Notes under the pieces: model-generated
Seen by the model: only the letters and a program-made list of their open reading frames with translations
The model's database searches: none
What the model was told of the DNA's origin: nothing
Part shown: piece by piece, positions 55,219 through 63,814 of the stretch
How positions within the stretch are numbered: the first letter of the stretch is position 1
Layout of the letters: each line of letters starts with the position of its first letter
Translations under genes and position numbers: made by a program
DNA from: Sphingopyxis macrogoltabida
GTDB lineage: Bacteria; Pseudomonadota; Alphaproteobacteria; Sphingomonadales; Sphingomonadaceae
Assembly: GCF_001307295.1 (NCBI RefSeq)
Contig: NZ_CP012700.1
Location: forward strand, 2,483,001-2,547,000
DNA: 64,000 nucleotides
Direction: 5' to 3'

Positions 55219-57516
55219 ATGAAGGCGTTCAACCAGATTCTGTTGTCGGGGGTCGCGACGGTCGCGATGACGGCATTCGCCGCGCCGGCGCTGGCGCAGA
55301 CGGCGGCCGCGGAAGCCGACGACAGCAACACGAACGAAATCATCGTCACTGCACAAAAGCGCGAACAGAGCCTGCAGGATGTGCCGATCTCGATGGAAGT
55401 CGTCAGCGGCGCCAAGCTCGCCGAGTTCAACACCAGCGATATTAAAGCGGTGATGAACTACACGCCGAACGTCTTCGTTCAGTCGACCGCGGGCAACGAC
55501 GTCATCTATATCCGCGGCTTCGGCTCGCCACCGGCGAACTTCGCCTTCGACCAGTCGGTCTCGCTCTATGTCGACGGCATCTACGCCGGCCGCAGCCGCC
55601 AGGCGCAGGCGCCCTTCTTCGACCTCGAACGCGTCGAGGTACTGCGCGGCCCGCAGGGCGCGCTGTTCGGCAAGAACACCGCGGCGGGCGCGGTCAGCGT
55701 CGTGTCGGCGGGACCGACGCGCGAAGCCGAAGGCGCCTTCACGGCGCTCTATAATTTCGACCACAAGGGCTTCGACGTTTCGGGCTATGTCTCGGGACCG
55801 ATCAGCGACACGCTGTCGGCGCGCCTTGCGTACAAGATCGTCAAGCAGGACGGTTATATCCGCAACCTCGCGACCAACCACGACGATCCCGAAACCAAGT
55901 CGCAGCTCGCGCGCCTGACGGTCAAATGGGAACCATCGAGCGACTTCGATTATACGGTGAAGGCCGAATATGGGAACCGCGACATCGTCGGCGGGATCAC
56001 CGTGTCGAGCCCGCTGACCAGCGGTCAGGACCCGCAGGACACGCGCTATCTCGAACGCTCGGCGCTCGGCCGCGAAGGCAACCGCAATGAATCGGTGATG
56101 ATCTCGGGCGTCGGCAACCTCGCGCTCGGCGATTTCACTCTGACCTCGGTCACCGGCTACAGTTGGTTCAAGTCGAAGATCACCAACGGCTTCGATCAGA
56201 CGATCCCGAACAGCGGCGGCGCCTTCACCGCCAACTCGGTCTACAACGCTTTCCCCGAACGCTTCGACCAGTTCTCGCAGGAAATCCGTATCCTGTCGCC
56301 GGTCGGCGAGACGTTCGAATTTATCGCGGGCGCCTATTACGACAAGTCCGACTACACGCTGGAGCAATATCAGGGGTTCAACATCCCCTATTTGCTGCTG
56401 ACCATCCCGGGCGCGACGCCCACCGATCCGCGCATCCCGATCTTCGACGGCCCCTATTTCGCACGCATCGACAGCATTTTTCGCCAGAAGGCCGAAAGCT
56501 GGTCGGTGTTCGGACAAGGCACGCTCAACATCTCCGACGCTTTCCGTGCGATCGGCAGCCTGCGCTACACGCACACCAAGAAGGACGGCAGCTTCCGCAC
56601 GACGCTCGCCTATGCTTCGGACGGCGTCAACGGCAACCCCTTTGCGCTACGTCCGATCACCAACGCCGACGGCTCGATCAGCGAGGGCAATGTCGATCCT
56701 TCGGTCACGCTGCAATATGATATCGCGCCGCGCGTGATGCTCTATGGCACCTGGGGCCGCGGTTCGAAATCGGGCGGCTTCGTGTCGAACACGCTCGGCA
56801 CCGTCGACAGCACCTTCACCTTCGAACCCGAACGGTCGGAGAATTTCGAGGCGGGCATCAAGTCGACGCTGCTCGACGGCAAGGTCGTCGCCAACGTCTC
56901 GGTCTACAAGACGAAGTTCAAGGACCTGCAGGTCTCGGTCTATCAGCCCGCAACCTCGAGCTATTTGACCGGCAATGCCGCCGCCGCGACGTCGAAGGGG
57001 GTCGAAGGATCGCTCAGCATCTTCCCGATCCCCAATTTCGACATCAGCGCCTCGGCCGCCTATTCGGATATCAAATATGACGATTATCCGGGCGCCGCGT
57101 GCCTCGCGTCGCAGCCGGTGACCTGCACCCCGGCGACGAACAACCTTGCCGGCTTCCCGGTCGCCTATTCGTCGAAGTGGACGGGCAGCGTCACCGCGCA
57201 TGCACGCTTCGACATGTCCGATGCGATGAAGCTCGACATCACCGGCGTCGCGGCCGGCCGCTCGAAATATTTCAATTCGGACAACCAGAGCCCGATCTTC
57301 GGCGTCCAGGGCGGCTATGTGAAGCTCGACCTGCGCGTCCAGCTCGCCGATCAGGACGATCGCTGGCATCTGGCGCTGGTCGGCAAAAACCTGACCAACC
57401 AGAAGACGATCGGCAGCGCGTTCAACCTGCCCGCACCGATCACGCCGGTTCCGCGCGCGATCCTCTACCTCGAACCCACCCGCAACATTTCGGTCGAGGC
57501 CGGGTTCAAGTTCTGA
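55219..57516 (+). CDS. TonB-dependent outer-membrane receptor
   Basis: A 765-residue receptor precursor. It has a signal peptide (MKAFNQILLSGVATVAMTAF to ALAQ), a TonB-box-like NEIIVTAQKREQSLQDVP, and a plug with VEVLRGPQGALFGKNTAAGAV. A long beta-barrel ends in FKF. The start at 55219 has AGGGAGGG just upstream. It is of the same IIVTAQKR type as the receptor at 35097 but is a different paralogue. Its stop overlaps the start of the NTF2-like gene (TGATG), so receptor and enzyme are translated together, implying the receptor imports the substrate of these enzymes. Confidence 0.92.
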   Translation: MKAFNQILLSGVATVAMTAFAAPALAQTAAAEADDSNTNEIIVTAQKREQSLQDVPISMEVVSGAKLAEFNTSDIKAVMNYTPNVFVQSTAGNDVIYIRGFGSPPANFAFDQSVSLYVDGIYAGRSRQAQAPFFDLERVEVLRGPQGALFGKNTAAGAVSVVSAGPTREAEGAFTALYNFDHKGFDVSGYVSGPISDTLSARLAYKIVKQDGYIRNLATNHDDPETKSQLARLTVKWEPSSDFDYTVKAEYGNRDIVGGITVSSPLTSGQDPQDTRYLERSALGREGNRNESVMISGVGNLALGDFTLTSVTGYSWFKSKITNGFDQTIPNSGGAFTANSVYNAFPERFDQFSQEIRILSPVGETFEFIAGAYYDKSDYTLEQYQGFNIPYLLLTIPGATPTDPRIPIFDGPYFARIDSIFRQKAESWSVFGQGTLNISDAFRAIGSLRYTHTKKDGSFRTTLAYASDGVNGNPFALRPITNADGSISEGNVDPSVTLQYDIAPRVMLYGTWGRGSKSGGFVSNTLGTVDSTFTFEPERSENFEAGIKSTLLDGKVVANVSVYKTKFKDLQVSVYQPATSSYLTGNAAAATSKGVEGSLSIFPIPNFDISASAAYSDIKYDDYPGAACLASQPVTCTPATNNLAGFPVAYSSKWTGSVTAHARFDMSDAMKLDITGVAAGRSKYFNSDNQSPIFGVQGGYVKLDLRVQLADQDDRWHLALVGKNLTNQKTIGSAFNLPAPITPVPRAILYLEPTRNISVEAGFKF

Positions 57517-58013
57517 TGTGCCGGGGCCCGGCCGCGATCGACGCTTTCCTCGACAGGGAAGCGGCGGTCGCGGTCGTGACCTCCTATGCGTCGGCGCTCG
57601 ATGCGCGCGACTGGGTCGCGTATCGCGCCCTCTTCACCGACGAGATCGCGATCGATTATGGCGCGATCGGCTCGCTTGTCGCGACGGTGCCGGCGGACGA
57701 GTGGACGAACCGCTGCAAGACGCTCGAAGGTTTCGACGCGACCGCGCACCGGCTGCACAATATCGTCGCGACGATCGAAGGCGATCATGCGACGGTCGCG
57801 AGCATCGTCGATGCGGTCCATCTCGTCGGAATCGAGGACCGCGCCCTGCTCGGCGACCTGATCGGGCGCTACACCCATCGACTGGTGCGGGGGGACGGGT
57901 GGAGGATCGCCGGCGTGACATTGACCGTCGTCGGCTATCCTGCCGGAAAGGAGGCGTTCGACGACGCCTTCGCAGCCGCGCGCGCCATTTTCGCCGAAGG
58001 AAGTACCGGATGA
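57516..58013 (+). CDS. NTF2-like (SnoaL-type) protein
   Basis: A 165-residue cone-fold protein of the NTF2/SnoaL superfamily. It has an N-terminal AVAVVTSYASALDARDWVAYRALF helix pair, ATAHRLHNIVATIEGDHATV, and YTHRLVRGDGWRIAGVTLTVV. Relatives are isomerases, dehydratases, or the small subunit-like enzymes of aromatic and steroid pathways. The start overlaps the receptor stop and its end overlaps the next GST (ATGA). Specific reaction unknown. Confidence 0.8.
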   Translation: MCRGPAAIDAFLDREAAVAVVTSYASALDARDWVAYRALFTDEIAIDYGAIGSLVATVPADEWTNRCKTLEGFDATAHRLHNIVATIEGDHATVASIVDAVHLVGIEDRALLGDLIGRYTHRLVRGDGWRIAGVTLTVVGYPAGKEAFDDAFAAARAIFAEGSTG

Positions 58014-58720
58014 TCGATGTTTATTTCACCCCCACTCCGAATGGCCACAAAGTGTCGATCATGCTCGAAGAGACCGGGCTGGCGCATAATCTGATCGCGA
58101 TGAACATGCTTGAGGGCGATCATCTGACCCCCGAATATCGCCGCATCAACCCCAACGGCCGCCTGCCCGCCATCGTCGATCACGACCCCGTCGGTGGCGG
58201 CGCGCCGCTGCCGGTGTTCGAAAGCGGCGCGATCCTGCTCTATCTCGCGGAGAAAAGCGGGCAGTTGCTCCCCGCCGATCCGCGCCGCCGGTCGCAGGCG
58301 CAACAATGGCTGATGTGGCAGATGGCAAGCTTTGGCCCGATGCAGGGCCAGGCGCATCATTTCATCCGCTATGCGCCCGAGGGGCAGAGCTATCCCGTCG
58401 AACGCTATCGCAACGAAACGCTGCGCCTGCTCCGTGTCCTCGACGGCCGGCTACGCGAAGCCGATTATCTGGCGGGCGAATATTCGATCGCCGACATCGC
58501 ATGCTGGCCATGGACGCGCGCGATCCGCGCGATCGGGCTGACCCTCGACGATTATCCGGCGGTCGCCGACTGGTTCGCGCGGATCGGCGAACGCCCGGCA
58601 GTGATCGCCGGCACCGACGTCAAGAATGCCGCCAACCTGTCGAGTGCCCGCCCGGTACTGACCGAGGAGCAATGGTCGAACCTGTTCGGCAAGAATATGC
58701 TCGAGGCGCCGAAACGCTAA
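58010..58720 (+). CDS. Glutathione S-transferase (YfcG-like)
   Basis: A 236-residue Nu-class-type GST. MIDVYFTPTPNGHKVSIMLE matches the E. coli YfcG N-terminus, followed by NPNGRLPAIVDHDP and FESGAILLYLAEKSG, then a helical C-domain. It overlaps the NTF2-like gene by four bases, and its stop codon overlaps that of the convergent SDR by four bases (CTAA). It is clearly a paralogue of the GST at 53862. Confidence 0.9.
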   Translation: MIDVYFTPTPNGHKVSIMLEETGLAHNLIAMNMLEGDHLTPEYRRINPNGRLPAIVDHDPVGGGAPLPVFESGAILLYLAEKSGQLLPADPRRRSQAQQWLMWQMASFGPMQGQAHHFIRYAPEGQSYPVERYRNETLRLLRVLDGRLREADYLAGEYSIADIACWPWTRAIRAIGLTLDDYPAVADWFARIGERPAVIAGTDVKNAANLSSARPVLTEEQWSNLFGKNMLEAPKR

Positions 58721-59484
58721 ACCGTGTCGGCGTGGCCCCACTGATATTCGACCTTGCCGTCCAGCCGTCGCACCGCGACCCAGTCGCCGCCCGCAAGGCT
58801 GTCATCCTCGATCAGCGCGATCACCCCGCCCGCAATATCCTCGGGCAAGCAAGCCTCGTTGTTCGCCAGCACCGTCTTCATCCATTCGGATTTGCCGCCC
58901 GCGCCCGTCGTATCGAGGATCGGGGTGTCGACCAGCCCCGGCAGCATCCCGGCGACCCGGACGTTGCATTCGTCCTTCAGCGAAGCGCAGCAGCGCGTGA
59001 ACATCATCACCGCCGCCTTGGTCGTCGCATACATCGCGTCGTAAAAGCCGGTGCCGAGCGCGACGGTCGAGACGGTGTTGACGATCACCCCGCCGCCGCG
59101 CGCCTTCATCGCCTGCACGGCGATCTGCGTTGCCGCGACCAGCGAGGTGATATTGACGTCGATGATCCAGCGGATCCGCGCCGCATCGACATCGGGGAAT
59201 TGCGGCAGGCCCGAGACGACTCCGGCATTGTTGTGCAAAATATCGACGTCGCCATGCGCGCGGAACCATGCCTCGGTGGCCGGAATGTCGGACAGGTCGA
59301 GCTGGTGCAGGGTGGCCTGCGCGCCCGCTGCCTCGACCAGCCGCGCCGTCTCCGTCAACCCTGCTTCGTTGACGTCGACCAGCGCCACCGCCGCCGCGCC
59401 GCGGTTCGCCAGCATCACCGCGGTCGCACGGCCGATGCCGCCTGCCGAACCGGTGACGATTGCGCTCTTGCCCCGGATATCCAT
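58717..59484 (-). CDS. Short-chain dehydrogenase/reductase
   Basis: A 255-residue classical SDR that oxidises or reduces an alcohol or ketone with NAD(P). It has TGSAGGIG at the nucleotide fold, HNNAGV, and the catalytic Tyr-x3-Lys YATTK. An Asp (VDVNEAG) at the end of strand 2 favours NAD+. The start at 59484 follows GGGAGAAGAG. It is divergent from an MFS transporter. Confidence 0.9.
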   Translation of the reverse strand: MDIRGKSAIVTGSAGGIGRATAVMLANRGAAAVALVDVNEAGLTETARLVEAAGAQATLHQLDLSDIPATEAWFRAHGDVDILHNNAGVVSGLPQFPDVDAARIRWIIDVNITSLVAATQIAVQAMKARGGGVIVNTVSTVALGTGFYDAMYATTKAAVMMFTRCCASLKDECNVRVAGMLPGLVDTPILDTTGAGGKSEWMKTVLANNEACLPEDIAGGVIALIEDDSLAGGDWVAVRRLDGKVEYQWGHADTV

Positions 59485-59524
59485 CTCTTCTCTCCCGTCT
59501 ATCTTGCCGCTACCGTAAAGCACA

Positions 59525-59555
59525 TTGACAGATAAACTTAAATACCTAAGTATTT
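59525..59555 (+). promoter_or_regulatory. Promoter and inverted repeat AAATAC-CTAA-GTATTT
   Basis: A consensus TTGACA (59525) is 16 bases from TAAGTA (59547), reading toward the MFS transporter. The -10 overlaps an inverted repeat with six-base arms, AAATAC / GTATTT (59540-59555), whose centre and right arm give the CTAAGTAT core shared with 51719. It probably controls both divergent genes. Confidence 0.5.
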
Positions 59556-59592
59556 TTCGACCGAGAAGACTCGTGCGTTTTTGGGGAGAGTT

Positions 59593-60888
59593 ATGACCGA
59601 AGCCACCGCGCTCAATGCCGGCGCCGCAGCGTCCGACAGCGGCCATGCGCTGCGCCGCAACGTCGCGCTCGCGATGCTGTTCGTGGTCGGCACGATCAAC
59701 TTCGTCGACCGCCAACTGCTATCGGTCCTTGTTGAACCGATCCGAGCCGAGATGGATTTCAGCGACACCCAGTTCGGGCTGCTCACCGGTCTCGCCTTCG
59801 CGCTTTTCTATGCCGCAATGGGGGTTCCGGTCGCGATGGTCGCCGACCGCTGGAACCGAGTCAAACTGATCGGCATCGCCTGCGTCGTGTGGAGCGGCTT
59901 TACCGCGGCCTGCGGCATGGTCTCCAACTTCTGGCAACTCGCGCTGATGCGCTTCGGCGTCGGCGCGGGCGAAGCGGGCGGCACCGCGCCGTCGCTGTCC
60001 GTGATCGCCGACTATTATCCCCCCGCACAGCGCCCGCTGGCGATCGGCCTCTTCACCTGCAACGGCCCGTTCGGCGTCTTCGTCGGCGCGACCTTCGGCG
60101 CGTGGGCGGCGGCCAATATCGGCTGGCGCAACGCCTTCATCGTCATCGGCATCGTCGGCATCCTCGTCGCTCCCCTGCTCATCTGGCTGGTCCGCGAACC
60201 GGCGCGCGGCGCGATGGACACGCACAAGCCCGCCGACGAAGCGCTTCCCTTCAGCCAAAGCCTCGCGATGTTCTGGCGCCGTCCATCGCTGCGCATGGTG
60301 ATGATCGGCAGCGGCCTCGCGGCTTTCGTCAGCTATGGCATGCTCAACTGGATCCCCGCCTTCCTGATGCGCACGCAGAAGATGCCCCTGGAAGCTATGG
60401 CGACATATTTTGGTCCCGCTGCGGGCATCACCTTCGGCATCGGCATCCTCGGCGGCGGTTGGCTGGTCAGCCACCGCGCGAAGATATCGGCGCGCGCCTA
60501 TGGCACCATCCCCGCACTCGCGACCCTGGTGCTGATCCCGACCTTCATTGCCGCTTTGCTCGTCGATAGCTGGCAGCTTTCGCTCGCGCTGATGCTGATC
60601 CCGATGGCGGCGTGCACCGCCTATGTCGCGCCGGCGCTGGCGCTGGTGCAGAACCTCACCCCGCCGCGCAGCCGCGCGACCGCCGCCGCCGTGCTGATGC
60701 TGATGTTCAATATCGTCGGCCTCGGTCTCGGGCCGCTGTTCGCGGGGATCGTCAGCGACGCACTCAAACCCGCGCACGACGTCGACAGCCTGCGCTGGGC
60801 GCTGATGGCGCTAATGCCCTTCGCCGCCGCTGCGGGGATCGCGCAGTATCGCATGACGCGCTATCTCGAGAAGGATTTCGCCGAATGA
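59593..60888 (+). CDS. MFS transporter (spinster-like)
   Basis: A 431-residue 12-helix transporter. INFVDRQLLSVLVEPIRAEM in helix 1, the loop ADRWNRVKLIG, and FGVGAGEAGGTAPSLSVIADYYP in helix 4 are typical of the spinster-like bacterial subfamily often found with aromatic or steroid degradation genes. The start at 59593 follows GGGGAGAG. Its end overlaps the next SDR start (ATGA). Probably uptake or export of a pathway compound. Confidence 0.88.
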   Translation: MTEATALNAGAAASDSGHALRRNVALAMLFVVGTINFVDRQLLSVLVEPIRAEMDFSDTQFGLLTGLAFALFYAAMGVPVAMVADRWNRVKLIGIACVVWSGFTAACGMVSNFWQLALMRFGVGAGEAGGTAPSLSVIADYYPPAQRPLAIGLFTCNGPFGVFVGATFGAWAAANIGWRNAFIVIGIVGILVAPLLIWLVREPARGAMDTHKPADEALPFSQSLAMFWRRPSLRMVMIGSGLAAFVSYGMLNWIPAFLMRTQKMPLEAMATYFGPAAGITFGIGILGGGWLVSHRAKISARAYGTIPALATLVLIPTFIAALLVDSWQLSLALMLIPMAACTAYVAPALALVQNLTPPRSRATAAAVLMLMFNIVGLGLGPLFAGIVSDALKPAHDVDSLRWALMALMPFAAAAGIAQYRMTRYLEKDFAE

Positions 60889-61772
60889 CCGACGTCGCAG
60901 GCAAAACCGCCTTCATCACAGGCGGCGCAAGCGGGCTCGGCCTCGCCACCGCAAAGGCGCTCGCCGCAAAAGGCGCGGCGGTGATCCTCGCCGACATCGA
61001 CGGAGCGGGCGCCGAGGCTGCCGCCGCAGACCTGAGCCGCGGCGGCGCCAACGCCCTCGGCCTCCAACTCGACGTCACCAGCGAGGAAAGCTGGGCCGCA
61101 GCCGGCGCCAAGGCCCGTGATTTCGGGCCGGTGCGCATCCTGTTCAGCAACGCCGGGGTCGGCGGCGGCTCGGGTCCGTTCGAACAATATGACACCGACG
61201 TCTGGCGCTGGAACTATGCCGTCAACGCGCATGCGCATCTCTATGCCTGCCGCACCTTCCTCGGCGAGATGAAGGCATCGGGCGAGCCGAGCCATCTCGT
61301 CATCACCAGCTCGATGGTCGCGATCGTGCCGCCGCCGATCTCGGTCGCCTATATCAGCTCCAAATATGCAACGCTCGGCATCGCGATGGCGCTGCGCAAC
61401 GAACTCGCCGAGACCTGCGTCGACATTTCGGTGCTGATGCCGGGCATGTCGGCGACGCGGATCGTCGAGACAACGCGCGATCTCCGCCCGGTCGAGGTCG
61501 AAGTCGGCAAGGCCGCGGCCACGAGCCAGGCGATGCAGGGCGTCCTCGCGGGCGGCATGTCGCCGGACCGGATCGGCGCGCGCGTCGTGCAGGCGATCGA
61601 AAATGGAGATTACTGGATCTTCACCCACCCCGAATGGAAGGCGATGGCCGAACTGGTGACGCAGGACATGCTGGCGTCCTTCGGTCCCTCGGCTGATCCC
61701 GCGTACAAGGGCGACGATATCGACGGGCTGATCGCGGCCAACGGCGGCCGCATGTTCGGCGCGAAATCTTGA
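60885..61772 (+). CDS. Short-chain dehydrogenase/reductase
   Basis: A 295-residue SDR with TGGASGLG (nucleotide fold), FSNAGV, ITSSM with the catalytic Ser, and YISSK with the Tyr-x3-Lys pair. LADIDGAG after strand 2 suggests NAD+. The C-terminal 50 residues extend beyond a minimal SDR and may form the substrate lid. It is coupled to the MFS gene. Distinct from the SDR at 58717. Confidence 0.9.
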   Translation: MTDVAGKTAFITGGASGLGLATAKALAAKGAAVILADIDGAGAEAAAADLSRGGANALGLQLDVTSEESWAAAGAKARDFGPVRILFSNAGVGGGSGPFEQYDTDVWRWNYAVNAHAHLYACRTFLGEMKASGEPSHLVITSSMVAIVPPPISVAYISSKYATLGIAMALRNELAETCVDISVLMPGMSATRIVETTRDLRPVEVEVGKAAATSQAMQGVLAGGMSPDRIGARVVQAIENGDYWIFTHPEWKAMAELVTQDMLASFGPSADPAYKGDDIDGLIAANGGRMFGAKS

Positions 61773-61783
61773 GGAGCAGACAT

Positions 61784-62179
61784 ATGGCAGAACAGGACGA
61801 CATCCGCGCGATGGCGCAGCGTTTCTTCGACGCGATCGAGGCGGGCGATATCGAGACGATGCGCGGCAGCTTCACCCCCGATGCCGAAATCTGGCACAAC
61901 ACCGACGAACTGATCGTCACCCGTGACCAGACCGCGCAGACGCTGACCGGCATGGTCGCGCGGATCAAGGACCGCGAATATGCCGACCGCCGGCTCACCA
62001 CCTTTCCCGGCGGCTTCGTCCAGCAGCATGTCCTGAAGGGCCGCCGCGTCCACGACGACGGCGAAGTCCGCCTGCCGTGCGCGATCGTGTGCAAGGTGAC
62101 GGACGGCAAGATCACCCGCCTCGACGAATATTTCGACAGCGCGCACGTCGCCGAATTCCGCAAATTTGCGAACGCCTGA
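61784..62179 (+). CDS. NTF2-like (SnoaL-type) protein
   Basis: A 131-residue NTF2-fold protein: AMAQRFFDAIEAGDIETMRGSFTPDAEIWHN is the classic first helix pair, then strands through GKITRLDEYFDSAHVAEF. Family roles include isomerases and dehydratases. The start at 61784 has GAGGAGCA upstream. It is 11 bases from the SDR and 10 from the next gene, on one transcript. Confidence 0.82.
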   Translation: MAEQDDIRAMAQRFFDAIEAGDIETMRGSFTPDAEIWHNTDELIVTRDQTAQTLTGMVARIKDREYADRRLTTFPGGFVQQHVLKGRRVHDDGEVRLPCAIVCKVTDGKITRLDEYFDSAHVAEFRKFANA

Positions 62180-62189
62180 GGAGTTAGCC

Positions 62190-62837
62190 ATGCCCGTCCT
62201 GCGCCAGGTTCCCCGTTCGGAAGTCACCGACGAAACCGTCACCGCTTATTACAACCGCCTGTTCGGCGACCGCGACCCCGTCGCCGAACCCGGCACCGCG
62301 ACCGGCACGCCCGGCGACTGGTGGACGGTGTTCGCGCTGTCGCCCGATATATTCGAACATGCGGTCAAGGGTTTTGCCGTCTATCGCAACCCCGCGCGGA
62401 CGATCGATCCGGTGCTGCGCGAACTCGGCCAGACGCGCGCCGGCTGGGTCAAGGGCAGCCAGTTCGTCTTTTCGCAGCATTGCAAGTCGCTCCGCGGCCT
62501 CGGCGTCAGCGAAGAGAAGATCGCCGCCATCGCCTATTGGACCGTCGCCGACTGTTACAACGATCAGGAACGTGCGGTGCTCGCCTATGCCGACTGCCTG
62601 AGCCAGGCCGGCGGCCGCGTCCCGCTCGAGGTGTTCGACAAGCTCAAGACCTTCTGGAACGATGAGCAGATTTTCGAATTCACCTACATCACCTGCCTCT
62701 ATGACATGCACGCCGTGATCACCCGCGCGCTGCGCATGGAATATGACGCGCGCGAAGACCCGATCGTCGAAGTCGCCGCCCCCGAAGGCTTCAGCGCCGC
62801 CGACTTCCTCAGCGCGCCGCGCCCCGCGAACGGCTGA
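62190..62837 (+). CDS. Carboxymuconolactone decarboxylase-like (AhpD fold) protein
   Basis: A 215-residue AhpD-fold protein with the CMD-type helix FVFSQHCKSLRGLGVSEEKI and the following AYWTVADCYNDQERAVLAYAD. Members are carboxymuconolactone decarboxylases or peroxidase-like reductases; the CxxC redox pair of AhpD is not evident, with HCKS in its place. The start at 62190 follows GAGGAGTTAGCC. Its stop overlaps the next start (TGATG). Confidence 0.82.
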   Translation: MPVLRQVPRSEVTDETVTAYYNRLFGDRDPVAEPGTATGTPGDWWTVFALSPDIFEHAVKGFAVYRNPARTIDPVLRELGQTRAGWVKGSQFVFSQHCKSLRGLGVSEEKIAAIAYWTVADCYNDQERAVLAYADCLSQAGGRVPLEVFDKLKTFWNDEQIFEFTYITCLYDMHAVITRALRMEYDAREDPIVEVAAPEGFSAADFLSAPRPANG

Positions 62838-63751
62838 TGAGCGACTACGGCACGCCCGAGGTCGTCGCGACGGGCCTTCGCTTTCCCGAAGGCCCGGTGC
62901 CGATGGCAGACGGGTCGGTGCTGCTGGTCGAGATCGCGCGCGGCACACTGACGCGCGTCGCGCCCGACGGGTCGCTGTCGGTCGTCGCCGAGCTCGGCGG
63001 CGGGCCGAACGGCCTCGCGATCGGTCTCGACGGCGCCGCCTATGTCTGCAACAATGGCGGCTTCCAGTGGATCGAGGCGGGCGACCTGCTCTTTCCCGGC
63101 CATGCCGCCAATCCCGATGCGTGCGGATCGATCGAGCGCGTCGACCTTGCGACCGGCGCGGTGACGACGCTCTACGACAGCTTCGAGGGCGAGCGGCTGA
63201 AAGGCCCGAACGATATCGTCTTTGACGCCGACGGCGGCTTCTGGTTCACCGATCATGGCCAAGTGCGCGGCACCGGCCGCGACCATGGCGCCATCTATCA
63301 CGCCGCCGCCGACGGATCGAAGATCACGCGCCAGCGCGCCGAGATGATGGGCCCCAACGGTATCGGCCTGTCGCCCGACGGCAGGACGCTTTATGCCAGC
63401 GAGACGATGACCGCGCGCGTCTGGGCGATGGACATCGTCGCCCCCGGCACCCTCGCACCGCCCCCGCCATGGGCGCCCGGCCGCTTCGTCGGCACGCCGC
63501 CCGCCTTCCGCCTGCTCGACAGCCTCGCCGTCGAGGAAAGTGGCCGCATCTGCGTCGGCACGATGGTCGAGGGCGGGATCACCGTCTTCGACCCCGACGG
63601 GCGCGCGTCCGAGTTCGTGCCGCTGCCCGACATCGGGATCACCAACATCGCGTTCGGCGGTGCCGACCGGCGCGACGCCTATATCACCGCATCGACCACC
63701 GGCACCCTTTGCCGCGTCCGCTGGCCGCGACCGGGCGCGCGATTGCATTAA
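62837..63751 (+). CDS. SMP-30/gluconolactonase-family protein
   Basis: A 304-residue six-bladed-propeller hydrolase of the SMP-30/LRE family, which opens lactone rings using one metal ion. It has GLRFPEGPVPMADGSV with the metal Glu, GPNDIVFDADGGFWFTDH with the Asn, and NGIGLSPDGRTLYASET with the Asp. It ends the run of SDR, NTF2-like and CMD-like genes, where a lactone intermediate would be consistent. Substrate unknown. Confidence 0.87.
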   Translation: MSDYGTPEVVATGLRFPEGPVPMADGSVLLVEIARGTLTRVAPDGSLSVVAELGGGPNGLAIGLDGAAYVCNNGGFQWIEAGDLLFPGHAANPDACGSIERVDLATGAVTTLYDSFEGERLKGPNDIVFDADGGFWFTDHGQVRGTGRDHGAIYHAAADGSKITRQRAEMMGPNGIGLSPDGRTLYASETMTARVWAMDIVAPGTLAPPPPWAPGRFVGTPPAFRLLDSLAVEESGRICVGTMVEGGITVFDPDGRASEFVPLPDIGITNIAFGGADRRDAYITASTTGTLCRVRWPRPGARLH

Positions 63752-63753
63752 TC

Positions 63754-63792
63754 GTCAACTTAATTGACAGTTATAGCCTCCTGTGCTAGGAA
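63754..63792 (+). promoter_or_regulatory. Promoter with overlapping palindromic operator
   Basis: TTGACA (63764) and TAGGAA (63787) lie 17 bases apart just before the partial GST gene. The palindrome GTCAACTTAATTGAC (63754-63768) overlaps the -35, so a repressor there would compete with polymerase. Confidence 0.6.
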
Positions 63793-63814
63793 AGACTCAA
63801 GGAAGAGGATGGGC

